Notes: generated by a model not told the origin, from the sequence alone. Positions 15,170-22,843 are shown, numbered from the stretch's first letter. The stretch is 23,459 nucleotides of DNA from DATCJU01 sp036562635 (GCA_036562635.1 DATCJU010000080.1:1-23459), one strand, 5' to 3'. Numbers and translations are program-made.

Positions 15170-15183
15170 AGAGAGCGCTCTCT
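15170..15183. promoter_or_regulatory. CebR-like operator, perfect palindrome
   Basis: AGAGAGCGCTCTCT is a perfect 14-bp palindrome centred on GCGC, sharing the core GAGCGCTC with the Streptomyces CebR operator TGGGAGCGCTCCCA. It lies about 107 bp upstream of the GH16 start. The LacI protein encoded at 12391-13446 is the likely binder. Confidence 0.65.
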
Positions 15184-15374
15184 GGAGCAGGTTTGTACGG
15201 CCGGTCCGGCACGACTGTCAAGGGCCATCGGAGCGGTCCGGGCGAACACCCTCCGCACGTCGGGACGGCCCACACCGTCCGGTGCAGCCGTCGTTGCACC
15301 ACCCGGCTCAGTGCGAACGTCGTCCCGCAGGCACCGCGCGGCAGGACGTCTGGCCGGTCCGGCACCGGACGGCA

Positions 15375-15409
15375 CCGCCCCGGGGGGAACGTCACCGCCC
15401 CCGGGGCGG
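15375..15409 (-). terminator. Hairpin downstream of LAL regulator
   Basis: CCGCCCCGGGGG / CCCCCGGGGCGG, a perfect 12-bp stem with an 11-nt loop, 80-115 bp past the stop of the LAL gene. An alternative 7-bp fold exists inside the right arm. Confidence 0.55.
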
Positions 15410-15490
15410 CCGCGTTCAGCCGTCGGCCGGTGCACGCCCCGACCACCCCGCACGGTGGGCGGACCGGCGACCCGTCCGGCGCCTGGCGCC

Positions 15491-18253
15491 TCAGCCCATC
15501 AACCGCGCCAGCTCGGTCCGTGACCGGACACCCAGGGCGGCGAAGACGTTGCGCAGGTGGTAGTCGACCGTCCGCGTGCTGACGAGCAGCTTCGCGGCGA
15601 TCTCCCGGTTCGTCGCGCCCTGGGCGACCAACCGCGCGATCCGTTCCTGCTGGGGGGTGAGGACGTCCGTGCCGAGGGTTGGCCGGGGCCCGGCCCGCCC
15701 CCCGGCCGCGCGCAGTTCGGCCGAAGCCTGTTCGGCCCAGGACGGGAGATCGAGCTGCTGGAAGGTCTCCAGCGCACCCTGCAGGTACTCCCGGGCGGCC
15801 CCGGGCTGCCGCATCCGACGCAGGTACCGTCCGAACAGCAGCTCGGTACGGGCGCGGGCGAAGTCCGGCGCATCCGATCGGTGCTGACGGAGCGCCTCCC
15901 GGAAGTGGGCCTCGACCTCCTCCGGTTCGGAGGCGAGCAGGGCGTGGCAGCGTGCGGCCAGCGCCAGCCAGGCCCGGTCACCGGTCCCCCGGGTCCAGAT
16001 GTCGAACGCCTTCAGCGCCGCATCCCCGGTGGCCCGATCGCCACACCCCGCCGCCGCCTCGACCAGATGCGGGGCCACCACCACCCGCAGGACGAGGTCG
16101 CCCTTGCTGCTCCCGGCGTACAACAGCCCACGCAGTCGGGTCAGGGCGGACCGGGGCTGCCCGTCGGCCAGGTCGAGCAGGGCACACGCCCAGCGGCCGA
16201 ACGCCCGCGGCTGACTCGCCCCTCCCGTACCGGTGATCGCCTCGATCTCCCGCACCCGCAGCAGACAGCTCTGACGGTCACCGGCCAGGGCGGCAAGGAC
16301 CGCCAGGACACCGAGGTGCTGTGCGGCCAGCCCCTCCTGCCCGGTCGCCCGGGCCAGCTCCAGCCCGTCCAGAGCGGCGGTCAGGGCGGAGTCGTGGCGT
16401 CCCAGCGCGAGGTCGGCGTACGCGGCGAGTTCCAGCGCCTGCGGAACGGACACCGCGTCGCCGTGCGCCCGGGCGACGGCGATCGCCCGCTCCGCCAGCC
16501 GACGGGCCGCGTGGTCGTCTCCGAGCAGGATGGCCGCCAGACTCGCCCGGAGCAGGACCGTCGTGTCGTCGAGCCGGCCGGCCAGGGTGAGTACGGTGCG
16601 CAGCGGTCCCACGGCTTCGTCCGGACGGCCGCGGAACATCGCCGCCAGTCCCGTGAAGTAGGCGAACACCAGCTCCATGTCGGGTGGCTCGCCGTCGCGC
16701 TGCAACGCCAGCGCCTGCCGGGCGACGTCGGTGTAGTTGACGTGGTCCCCCGAGAGGCACAGGGCCTCCCCGGCGAGCAGCAGGGCGCACACCGCCAGCC
16801 GACGGTCCCGTCCGGCCAACGCGGCCGCCGCGTCCAGCAGGATGTTCCGGGCGTTCACCGTGACACCGGTGCGCAGCTCGATCTCCCCGGCCAGGGCCTG
16901 CGCGCACTCCCGGACGGATGCCGACGATCCCTGCTGCTCGGCCCGGCGCAGCAGCAACCGGGCCCGCCAGGCCTGACCGGCCCGCCAGGCGTGGTGGGCC
17001 GCTCCCAGCAGATCGGTCGCCACGGTGTCCGGCTCGGTGGACAGCTCGGCGGCGCGTTCGAGTGCGAGCGACGCCACGGCCGGAGGGCCGGTCTCCGCGG
17101 CCCGCCGCAGTTCCCGTGCCAGCTCGTCGTCCGGTGTCGATGCGGCGGCGGCCCGGTGCACCAGGTGCCGCAACCGGTGCCGCACGGGGTCGAGGACCCG
17201 GGCCAGTGCCAGGTGCGCGGCGCGGCGCCGGGTGAGGGTGGACTCGTGGTAGATCACCGAGCGCAGCAGGCGATGCGGGATGACCACCCGCCGGTGTTCG
17301 ACCCGGACCAGGCCGGCCGACTCCGCGGGTTCCAGCTCGTCCACCCCCACACCCGAGGCCTCGCCGGCGGCGATCAGCTCCTCGACCTCCAGCTCCTCGT
17401 CGGCCGCCGCGAGCAGGAGCAACCACCGGGTGGCCTCGGGCAGGCAGGTCAGACGTGCCAGGTACGTGGCGCGCAGTGCGCTGTCGACCGGGAGCGTGAC
17501 CGGTGGTGGCGCCTCCCCACGACGCTGCGCCGGGGTCAGCGCGGTGGCCAACTCGACCAGTGCCCTGGGGTTGCCCGACGCGAGGGTCGCCAACACCACC
17601 GCCACGTCACCGGTGAGCCCTCCGGGCACCCGGTCGGCGAGCAGTTCCTGGCTGGCCCGGAGATCGAGCCCGGTGAGCCGAAGGGTCGGAATCCCGGGAA
17701 CCGGTTCACCGACGGGTTCGTCGTCACGGTGAGCCAGGAGCAGCGCGATTCGTTCGCCGCCCAACCGGCGCGCCACGAACCCCAACACACGGGTGGAGTC
17801 CGGGTCCAGCCGATGTGCGTCGTCCGCGCAGCACAACACTGGTCGTTCCCGGGTCACCCCGCGGAGCAGACCGAGCACGGCCAGGCCGAGTCGTAATCGG
17901 TCGCCCTCCGCGCAGGAACCGTCCTCGACCGCGCGGCGCAGAGCCTCGGCCTGTGCCGGTGGCAGTGTCGGGGCGTGATCCAGGACCGGGTGGAGCAGGC
18001 GTTGCAGCCCGGCGAACGGCACGACGCGTTCGTCCTCGCTCCCCTGGGTGGACAGGACGGTGAAACCACGTGACCGGGCCTGCCTTTCCACTTCGGTCAG
18101 CAACGCGGTTCTGCCGACCCCCGCCTCCCCCGTCAGCACGAGGGCCGCCCCGTGGCCCGCGGCAGCGTCCGCGAGCAGTGCGGTGAGTCTGCGCAGCTCC
18201 TCCGTCCGGCCCCGTAACCGGATGGCACGCATCGTCGTCGACGCATCCACCAT
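15491..18253 (-). CDS. LAL-type LuxR-family transcriptional regulator with ATPase domain
   Basis: A 920-residue large ATP-binding LuxR-type regulator (MalT/LAL class). The N-terminal ATPase carries a Walker A GEAGVGRT at 42-49, with Arg48 where Lys is usual, and a Walker B region VLCCADDAHRLD at 139-150. A long helical TPR-like middle follows (EALCLSGDHVNYTDVARQAL and many repeats). The C-terminal LuxR helix-turn-helix is LTPQQERIARLVAQGATNRE with STRTVDYHLRNVFAALGV. Such proteins usually activate neighbouring genes when a ligand binds the middle domain. It is divergent from the secreted lipase, the obvious target candidate. ATG 18253 gives a start just before the family-typical LRGRTEEL; it has no good ribosome-binding site, and the frame is open further upstream. 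Confidence 0.87.
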   Translation of the reverse strand: MVDASTTMRAIRLRGRTEELRRLTALLADAAAGHGAALVLTGEAGVGRTALLTEVERQARSRGFTVLSTQGSEDERVVPFAGLQRLLHPVLDHAPTLPPAQAEALRRAVEDGSCAEGDRLRLGLAVLGLLRGVTRERPVLCCADDAHRLDPDSTRVLGFVARRLGGERIALLLAHRDDEPVGEPVPGIPTLRLTGLDLRASQELLADRVPGGLTGDVAVVLATLASGNPRALVELATALTPAQRRGEAPPPVTLPVDSALRATYLARLTCLPEATRWLLLLAAADEELEVEELIAAGEASGVGVDELEPAESAGLVRVEHRRVVIPHRLLRSVIYHESTLTRRRAAHLALARVLDPVRHRLRHLVHRAAAASTPDDELARELRRAAETGPPAVASLALERAAELSTEPDTVATDLLGAAHHAWRAGQAWRARLLLRRAEQQGSSASVRECAQALAGEIELRTGVTVNARNILLDAAAALAGRDRRLAVCALLLAGEALCLSGDHVNYTDVARQALALQRDGEPPDMELVFAYFTGLAAMFRGRPDEAVGPLRTVLTLAGRLDDTTVLLRASLAAILLGDDHAARRLAERAIAVARAHGDAVSVPQALELAAYADLALGRHDSALTAALDGLELARATGQEGLAAQHLGVLAVLAALAGDRQSCLLRVREIEAITGTGGASQPRAFGRWACALLDLADGQPRSALTRLRGLLYAGSSKGDLVLRVVVAPHLVEAAAGCGDRATGDAALKAFDIWTRGTGDRAWLALAARCHALLASEPEEVEAHFREALRQHRSDAPDFARARTELLFGRYLRRMRQPGAAREYLQGALETFQQLDLPSWAEQASAELRAAGGRAGPRPTLGTDVLTPQQERIARLVAQGATNREIAAKLLVSTRTVDYHLRNVFAALGVRSRTELARLMG

Positions 18254-18585
18254 GACGTCAGGGTCACGATCGGGGGGCGCGCTGGGAAGCAGATTCCACC
18301 GGCAGGACGCGTCGAAACGGTGATCCGGAGGACCCACGCCGCCCTGGCGAGGTTCTACCCTCCCTCTTCCGGCGGCATACCTTCGTCCGTCCTCGGGGCC
18401 GGTTCTTCCACTGCGGCGGCCCCACCCTGTCGGGTGGCCGGGCGAGGAACCACGTGGCAGGAACAGCCGGGCGCCACCCCCGCCAGAGGGAAGTGATCCA
18501 CGACACACCTGGTGATTTCACCGGTGCGCACATCCGATCACGCTCCGCACACTCCGAACCCCCACCACTGCGAGGAGGAGGGTTC
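18254..18585. other. Divergent regulatory region of LAL regulator and lipase
   Basis: A 332-bp gap between divergent starts, with no gene supported. It contains CCACGTGG at 18450-18457 and GGTGA-TT-TCACC at 18511-18522; the latter is about 65 bp before the lipase start and well placed for a regulator. The lipase ribosome-binding site is the strong GAGGAGGAGG at 18572-18581. Confidence 0.45.
18511..18522. promoter_or_regulatory. Palindrome upstream of lipase gene
   Basis: GGTGATTTCACC is a perfect 12-bp inverted repeat, less GC-rich than its surroundings, about 65 bp upstream of the lipase ATG. A candidate activator or repressor site; nothing ties it to the LAL protein beyond position. Confidence 0.3.
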
Positions 18586-19251
18586 ATGCGGAGAATTCTC
18601 GGATTACTCGTGGCCTGTCTGGCCCTGGTCGGCTTCACGGGAGTGGGCACGGCACAGGCTGCGGGACGCACCCCGGTCATCTTCGTCCACGGTTACACCG
18701 GGAGCGCGTCCAACTGGCTCGCGGCCATGGCCGTGTTCCGCGCGGCGGGCTACAGCAGCAACGAGCTGTTCGCCTACGAGTACAACTCGTACGGGGACAA
18801 CGTGGAGAACGCGCAGGGCCTGGCCCGGTTCGTGGACCAGGTGCGCGCCCAGACCGGCTCGGACAAGGTCAACATCGTCAACCACTCCATGGGCGGCCTG
18901 GTCAGCCTGTGGTACGTCAAGGAGCTGGGCGGGCACACCAAGGTCGAGCACCTGGCATCCCTGGCCGGCGCCAACCACGGCACCACCGCGGCCAGCGCCT
19001 GCGTCGTGTTCACCACCTGCCAGCAGATGCTCCCGGGCTCGTCGTTCATCCGGCAGCTCACCTCGGGTGACGAGACGCCGGGCGACGTCCAGTACGCCAC
19101 GTGGTACTCGCCCTGCGACGGGATCATCATCCCCTACACCAGCACCATCCTGGACGGCGCCACGAACAACCGGGTGCTCTGCGAGACCCACATCGGGTTC
19201 CTGACCAACACCACGGTCCTCCGCCAGGTGGCCAACTTCTTCCTGTCCTGA
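18586..19251 (+). CDS. Secreted lipase (alpha/beta hydrolase, Lipase_2-like)
   Basis: A 221-residue exported lipase. Residues 1-26 form a signal peptide ending AQA. The mature part is a compact alpha/beta hydrolase: oxyanion loop FVHGYTG (33-39), nucleophile Ser101 in NHSMGG, Asp178 in SPCDGII and His202 in CETHIGFL. The order and small size match the Bacillus LipA/Lipase_2 group (Bacillus LipA has AHSMGG, ADMIV and GHIGLL). Four cysteines in the mature protein (139, 145, 177, 199) could form two disulfides, as expected for an actinomycete secreted enzyme. It probably hydrolyses triacylglycerols or short esters outside the cell. ATG 18586 follows a strong GAGGAGGAGG. It is divergent from the LAL regulator and ends at a strong terminator. 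Confidence 0.9.
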   Translation: MRRILGLLVACLALVGFTGVGTAQAAGRTPVIFVHGYTGSASNWLAAMAVFRAAGYSSNELFAYEYNSYGDNVENAQGLARFVDQVRAQTGSDKVNIVNHSMGGLVSLWYVKELGGHTKVEHLASLAGANHGTTAASACVVFTTCQQMLPGSSFIRQLTSGDETPGDVQYATWYSPCDGIIIPYTSTILDGATNNRVLCETHIGFLTNTTVLRQVANFFLS

Positions 19252-19273
19252 CCGGCCACGGCCCCGACCGACC

Positions 19274-19311
19274 GGGGCCCGCGCGGGTGACACCCGACCC
19301 GCGCGGGCCCC
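19274..19311 (+). terminator. Strong hairpin downstream of lipase
   Basis: GGGGCCCGCGCGGGT / ACCCGCGCGGGCCCC, a perfect 15-bp stem with an 8-nt loop, 23 bp after the lipase stop. Lipase and TetR genes converge here, so it may also stop transcription from the TetR side. Confidence 0.75.
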
Positions 19312-19396
19312 ACCCCCGTGTGTGACACGTTCCCGCACGTCGGGCCACCCCGGCGTGGTGGCATCGGCGCGCCGGGACCGGAGAGCGCACGGATGT

Positions 19397-19441
19397 GTCT
19401 CAAAATCTCATATCAAGTTTCTCAATTCTTCGTTTTGAGAC
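19397..19441. repeat. AT-rich inverted repeat with four TCTCA/TGAGA units
   Basis: GTCTCAAAA at 19397-19405 and TTTTGAGAC at 19433-19441 form a perfect 9-bp inverted repeat 27 bp apart. TCTCA recurs at 19398, 19406 and 19420, and TGAGA at 19436. The 45 bp are strongly AT-rich in a GC-rich genome. The patch covers the last six codons and the stop of the TetR gene. Repeated half-sites in both orientations recall a serine-recombinase binding site or a mobile-element end; a terminator role is also possible. Confidence 0.5.
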
Positions 19442-20186
19442 GCTGCCCGCCACCGAGATACCGGTACAGCGTCGCCCGGGACACGCCGAGGGTCTCGGCG
19501 ATCTGCGTGACACTGTGCCCACCGGCCTCGTACATCCGTCGGGCCAGGGCGAGCCGGTCGCCGTCCAGGGCCCGGGGCCGACCGGGGCGGGCGGCCCCGC
19601 GGCGCACGTCGCCGTTGCCGTTCACCGCCGGTTGCGGCCGCTTCTCCCCCAGCAGCCGCAACACGCCGTCCAACACCACCGCGCGCAGCTCGGCGTCGGG
19701 GACGTCGGGGAAGTACATCGCCGGGTCACCGAGCGCGGCCAGGACCTGCAGGGCACGGACCTGGTCCGCCAGACCCGCGCCGGGGCCCGCAACGACGTCA
19801 CAGGCCTGCCGGGCCCACCGCAGGAACCGCTGGTAGACCTCGGGCCGGTTGGTCATGAACGCCAGGTCGTGCCAGGCCATCTGCAGGGTCTTCCGGTGGG
19901 CCAGGAAGGCGTCCAGCAGTCCCTCGACAGCCGCCCAGCGAGCCCGCTCCGGATCCAGCTGCGCGGCCTGTTCCAGCACCGACTCCAGATCGCACAGCAT
20001 CGGCTCGGTCAGTGCGGCCAGGATGAGGTCCTTGGACGGGAAGTGGTACAGCACCGCGGCCTTGGTGATGCCGAGCCGCTCGGCGATCTGCCGCAGTGAC
20101 GTGCGTTGGTACCCGTAGGTGGCGAACAGGTCACGCGCCGCGGCGAGGATGCGCTCGCGCGTGCCCGCCGACGTCTGCCCCGTCAC
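19422..20186 (-). CDS. TetR-family regulator with an extra C-terminal recombinase-like helix-turn-helix
   Basis: A 254-residue protein. Residues about 9-56 are a standard TetR helix-turn-helix (ERILAAARDLFATYGYQRTS, ITKAAVLYHFPSKDLIL). A helical ligand-binding domain follows to about residue 185. Unusually, residues 202-254 carry a second DNA-binding unit starting GRPRALDGDRLALARRMYEA and ending in SVTQIAETLGVSRATLYRYL. This is the C-terminal helix-turn-helix pattern of Hin/Tn3-type serine recombinases. TetR proteins are normally about 190-220 residues, so the tail is an addition. The GTG start at 20186 follows GGGGA. It is divergent from the ABC exporter operon, with two inverted repeats between them, so it probably represses the exporter until an effector binds. 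The 3' end overlaps the AT-rich repeat at 19397-19441. Confidence 0.85.
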   Translation of the reverse strand: MTGQTSAGTRERILAAARDLFATYGYQRTSLRQIAERLGITKAAVLYHFPSKDLILAALTEPMLCDLESVLEQAAQLDPERARWAAVEGLLDAFLAHRKTLQMAWHDLAFMTNRPEVYQRFLRWARQACDVVAGPGAGLADQVRALQVLAALGDPAMYFPDVPDAELRAVVLDGVLRLLGEKRPQPAVNGNGDVRRGAARPGRPRALDGDRLALARRMYEAGGHSVTQIAETLGVSRATLYRYLGGGQRLKTKN

Positions 20187-20202
20187 GTCCCCAGCCTAGC
20201 GT

Positions 20203-20221
20203 TGTCCTGACCACCAGGACA
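20203..20221. promoter_or_regulatory. Inverted repeat 1 in TetR/ABC intergenic region
   Basis: TGTCCTG-ACCAC-CAGGACA, a perfect 7+7 bp repeat with a 5-bp centre. It overlaps a candidate -35 (TTGTCC, 20202-20207) whose -10 partner would be GATACG at 20224-20229 with a 16-bp spacer, directed at the exporter. Binding here would block that promoter. Confidence 0.5.
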
Positions 20222-20238
20222 GGGATACGCTCACCTTC

Positions 20239-20255
20239 ACTGACCATCGGTCAGT
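20239..20255. promoter_or_regulatory. TetR-type operator ACTGACC-ATC-GGTCAGT
   Basis: A perfect 7+7 bp inverted repeat with a 3-bp centre, 17 bp before the exporter start and just downstream of the candidate promoter. Its size is typical of TetR-family operators. The divergently encoded TetR protein is the likely binder. Confidence 0.6.
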
Positions 20256-20271
20256 CACGAAGGGGTGGGTG

Positions 20272-21180
20272 ATGACGGAAGCGATCACGGTCTCCGGCCT
20301 GGTGAAGACGTTCGGCGGAGGCACCCGCGCCCTGGACGGTCTGGACCTGTCCGTCACGGTCGGTGAAGTGCACGGGTTCCTCGGCCCCAACGGCGCCGGC
20401 AAGTCCACGACGATCCGGATCCTGCTCGGCCTGCTGCGCCGGGACTCCGGCACGGTCCGGGTGCTGGGCCAGGACCCGGTCCGCGACGCGGTGGCCCTGC
20501 ACCGACGGCTGGCCTACGTGCCCGGCGACGTCAGCCTGTGGCCCAACCTGTCCGGCGGGGAGGCGATCGACCTGCTGGGGCGGCTGCGCGGCGGCCTGGA
20601 CCGCCGCCGACGGGACGAGCTGCTCGAGCGCTTCGACCTGGACCCGACCAAGAAGTGCCGCACGTACTCCAAGGGCAACCGGCAGAAGGTCGCCATCGTG
20701 GCCGCGTTCGCCTCCGACGTCGAGCTGTACGTCCTCGACGAGCCCACCTCGGGACTGGACCCGCTGATGGAGGCGACGTTCCAGGACTGTGTGCGGCAGC
20801 TGCGCGCCGAGGGCCGCACGGTACTGCTGTCCAGCCACGTGCTGGCCGAGGTGGAGGCGCTGTGCGACCGGGTCAGCATCATCCGGGCGGGGCGCACCGT
20901 CGAGTCCGGCACGCTGGCGGAACTGCGGCACCTGACCCGGACCTCGGTGACGGTACGTACCCGGGAACCGGTCACCGGCCTTGCGGACCTGCCGGGGGTG
21001 TACGACGTGGACCTCGACGGTGATCTCGCCCGTTTCGAGGTGGAGGCCGGGGCCATGGACGAGGTGCTGCGCCACCTCACCCGCTTCGGGGTGGCCGACC
21101 TGACCTGCACTCCTCCGACGCTCGAGGAGCTGTTCCTGCGGCACTACACCAGCGAGCCCGAACCGGCGGTGGGCCGATGA
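20272..21180 (+). CDS. ABC transporter ATP-binding protein (TnrB/drug-export type)
   Basis: A 302-residue ABC ATPase. Walker A GPNGAGKST is at 38-46, a signature variant YSKGNRQK at 132-139 replaces the usual LSGGQ-type motif, Walker B is LYVLDEPTSGLD, and the H-loop His189 lies in SSHVLAE. A C-terminal extension of about 80 residues (from TSVTVRTREP) is typical of polyketide-antibiotic exporters. It powers the membrane partner encoded next; the genes overlap (ATGA at 21177-21180). ATG 20272 is preferred over GTG 20269 because AAGGGG lies 6 nt upstream. It probably exports an antibiotic or lipophilic compound; no biosynthetic genes are in view, so self-protection or stress efflux is as likely as product export. 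Confidence 0.92.
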   Translation: MTEAITVSGLVKTFGGGTRALDGLDLSVTVGEVHGFLGPNGAGKSTTIRILLGLLRRDSGTVRVLGQDPVRDAVALHRRLAYVPGDVSLWPNLSGGEAIDLLGRLRGGLDRRRRDELLERFDLDPTKKCRTYSKGNRQKVAIVAAFASDVELYVLDEPTSGLDPLMEATFQDCVRQLRAEGRTVLLSSHVLAEVEALCDRVSIIRAGRTVESGTLAELRHLTRTSVTVRTREPVTGLADLPGVYDVDLDGDLARFEVEAGAMDEVLRHLTRFGVADLTCTPPTLEELFLRHYTSEPEPAVGR

Positions 21181-22802
21181 ACGGCTTCACCGGCACCGGC
21201 ACCCTGGTCCGGCTCGCACTGCGCCGCGACCGGGTGCAGCTCCCGGTCTGGCTGCTGGCCCTGTCCGGTGTCCTCTGGGCCAGCGCGGCCAGCGTCGCCG
21301 ACCTGTACGACTCGGAGGCGGCGCGCCTGGTCTACGCCACGACCATGGCGTCCAGTGCGGCGACCCGCGCCTTCGGCGGCCCCACCTCGGGCACCAGTCT
21401 CGGCGCGATCGTGATGACCGAAACGTACACGTCGATGGCGGTGCTCATCGCCCTGATGAGCATCTTCGCCGTGGTCCGACACACCCGGCAGAACGAGGAG
21501 ACCGGGCGGTCCGAGATGATCGCGGCGGGTGTGGTCGGCCGCTACGCCGCACTGACCGCCGCACTCGTCGTCACGGTGCTCGCCGACCTCGCCCTGGGTG
21601 TGCTGAGCTGTGTGGTCCTGCTGGGTGTGGGCCTGCCCGCCACCGGTTCCGTCCTGGCCGGGGCCGCCCTGGCCCTGGTCGGTGTCACCTTCGCGACGGT
21701 GGCCGCGGTGACCGCCCAGGTGGCCGAGAGCAGCCGGGCCGCCAACGGGCTCGCCTCGGCGTTCCTCGGCCTCGCCTTCCTGGCGCGCGCGGCCGGTGAC
21801 GCCGCCGGGGAGATCGATCCCGGTGGGCTCTCGGTCACCAGTGCCTGGCCGTCGTGGTTCTCCCCGCTGGGTTGGGGGCAGCAGACGCGGCCGTTCCACG
21901 AGGACACGTGGTGGCCGCTCGTGCTGCCGGTCGGGCTGTCCGTCCTGCTCCTGACGGCGGCCTACCTCCTGGTCACCCACCGTGACCTGGGTACCGGCAT
22001 GCTGCCCACCCGGCGGGGGCCGGCCACCGCGTCCCGCTGGCTGGCGGGGTCCCTCGGCCTGGCGTGGCGGCTGCAACGCACCGTGCTGTTCGGCTGGGCC
22101 ACCGGTCTGTTGGCCACCGGCATCGTGCTGGGAGCCGTCGCCGACGAGGTCACGGAGATGACCAACGGCAACGAACAGATGGTCGAGCTGCTGCGACAAC
22201 TCGGGGGCGCGGAGGACCTGGTGGACGCCTACCTGGGCGGTTCGCTCGGCCTGTGCGCCCTGGCGGTGGCCGCTTACCTGGTGCAGGCACTGCTGCGACT
22301 GCGCGGTGAGGAGACGGCGGGACGTCTGGAGCCGATCCTGGCCACCGCGGTGAGCCGCTCCCGGTGGCTGGCCGGCCACGTGTTCTGGGCGGTGCTGGGG
22401 TCCGCGGTGTTGCTGCTGCTCACCGGCGCCGGCGCCGGGCTGGCGTACGGCGTGGCCGTCGGTGACGTCTCCGGACAGGTGCCCCGGCTCACGGGGGCCG
22501 CGCTCGTCTGGCTCCCCGCCACGCTGGCGTTGGGCGGTTTCGTGGTCGCGGTCTTCGGGGTGCTGCCGCGCTGGGTGGTCCCGCTGTCCTGGACCGGGCT
22601 GGGGGTGTGCCTGCTCATGGGGCAGATCGGGGCGCTGCTGGAGTTGCCGCAGGTGGTCCTGGATCTCTCCCCGTTCACGCACATTCCGGCAGTACCGGCT
22701 GCCGAGGTGGAGACGCTGCCACTGGTGGTGCTCACCGTGACGGGTCTGGTGCTGGCCACCGTCGGTCTGGTGTGGTTCCGCCGCCGCGATCTTGCCACCT
22801 GA
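21177..22802 (+). CDS. ABC-2-type exporter membrane subunit (TnrB-like, polyketide antibiotic exporter family)
   Basis: A 541-residue integral membrane protein with about 12 hydrophobic segments arranged as two halves of about six, each opening with an Arg-rich cytoplasmic stretch (LVRLALRRDRVQLPVWLLAL; GLAWRLQRTVLFGWATGLLA). Loops carry RQNEETGRSEMIAAGVVGR and RGEETAGRLEPILATAVSRS, the paired 'E(E/T)GR-E' blocks of the COG3559 exporters. The family, named after tetronasin resistance, exports polyketide antibiotics in Streptomyces. It forms a transporter with the ATPase just upstream, with which its start overlaps. The operon is probably under control of the divergent TetR protein and ends at the hairpin at 22805-22843. 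Confidence 0.9.
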   Translation: MNGFTGTGTLVRLALRRDRVQLPVWLLALSGVLWASAASVADLYDSEAARLVYATTMASSAATRAFGGPTSGTSLGAIVMTETYTSMAVLIALMSIFAVVRHTRQNEETGRSEMIAAGVVGRYAALTAALVVTVLADLALGVLSCVVLLGVGLPATGSVLAGAALALVGVTFATVAAVTAQVAESSRAANGLASAFLGLAFLARAAGDAAGEIDPGGLSVTSAWPSWFSPLGWGQQTRPFHEDTWWPLVLPVGLSVLLLTAAYLLVTHRDLGTGMLPTRRGPATASRWLAGSLGLAWRLQRTVLFGWATGLLATGIVLGAVADEVTEMTNGNEQMVELLRQLGGAEDLVDAYLGGSLGLCALAVAAYLVQALLRLRGEETAGRLEPILATAVSRSRWLAGHVFWAVLGSAVLLLLTGAGAGLAYGVAVGDVSGQVPRLTGAALVWLPATLALGGFVVAVFGVLPRWVVPLSWTGLGVCLLMGQIGALLELPQVVLDLSPFTHIPAVPAAEVETLPLVVLTVTGLVLATVGLVWFRRRDLAT

Positions 22803-22804
22803 TC

Positions 22805-22843
22805 GTTCGGGCGGGGCGCCCGGTGCAGGTGCCCCGCCCGAAC
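22805..22843. terminator. Bidirectional hairpin between exporter operon and cupin gene
   Basis: GTTCGGGCGGGGC / GCCCCGCCCGAAC, a perfect 13-bp stem with a 13-nt loop, starting 2 bp after the exporter stop codon and about 90 bp past the cupin stop on the other strand. Confidence 0.75.

Larger units (their letters stand above)
15071..15490. other. Intergenic region between LAL regulator and GH16 gene
   Basis: A 420-bp stretch. The half next to the GH16 gene holds the palindromes at 15126-15139 and 15170-15183 and must contain its promoter. The half next to the LAL gene holds the hairpin at 15375-15409. I see no additional gene; open frames here are GC-driven. Confidence 0.5.

Noticed and set aside
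15557..17896. 779-residue open frame on the plus strand
   Set aside because: It is antisense to the LAL regulator, Gln/Arg/Gly-rich, and shows no recognisable domain.
18450..18457. CCACGTGG palindrome
   Set aside because: An 8-bp palindrome of this composition is expected by chance in such GC-rich DNA; there is no second copy or regulator to support it.
21144..22682. 512-residue open frame on the minus strand
   Set aside because: It is antisense to the exporter membrane subunit. Its hydrophilic, Gln/Gly/His-rich composition is the usual complement of membrane-protein codons.
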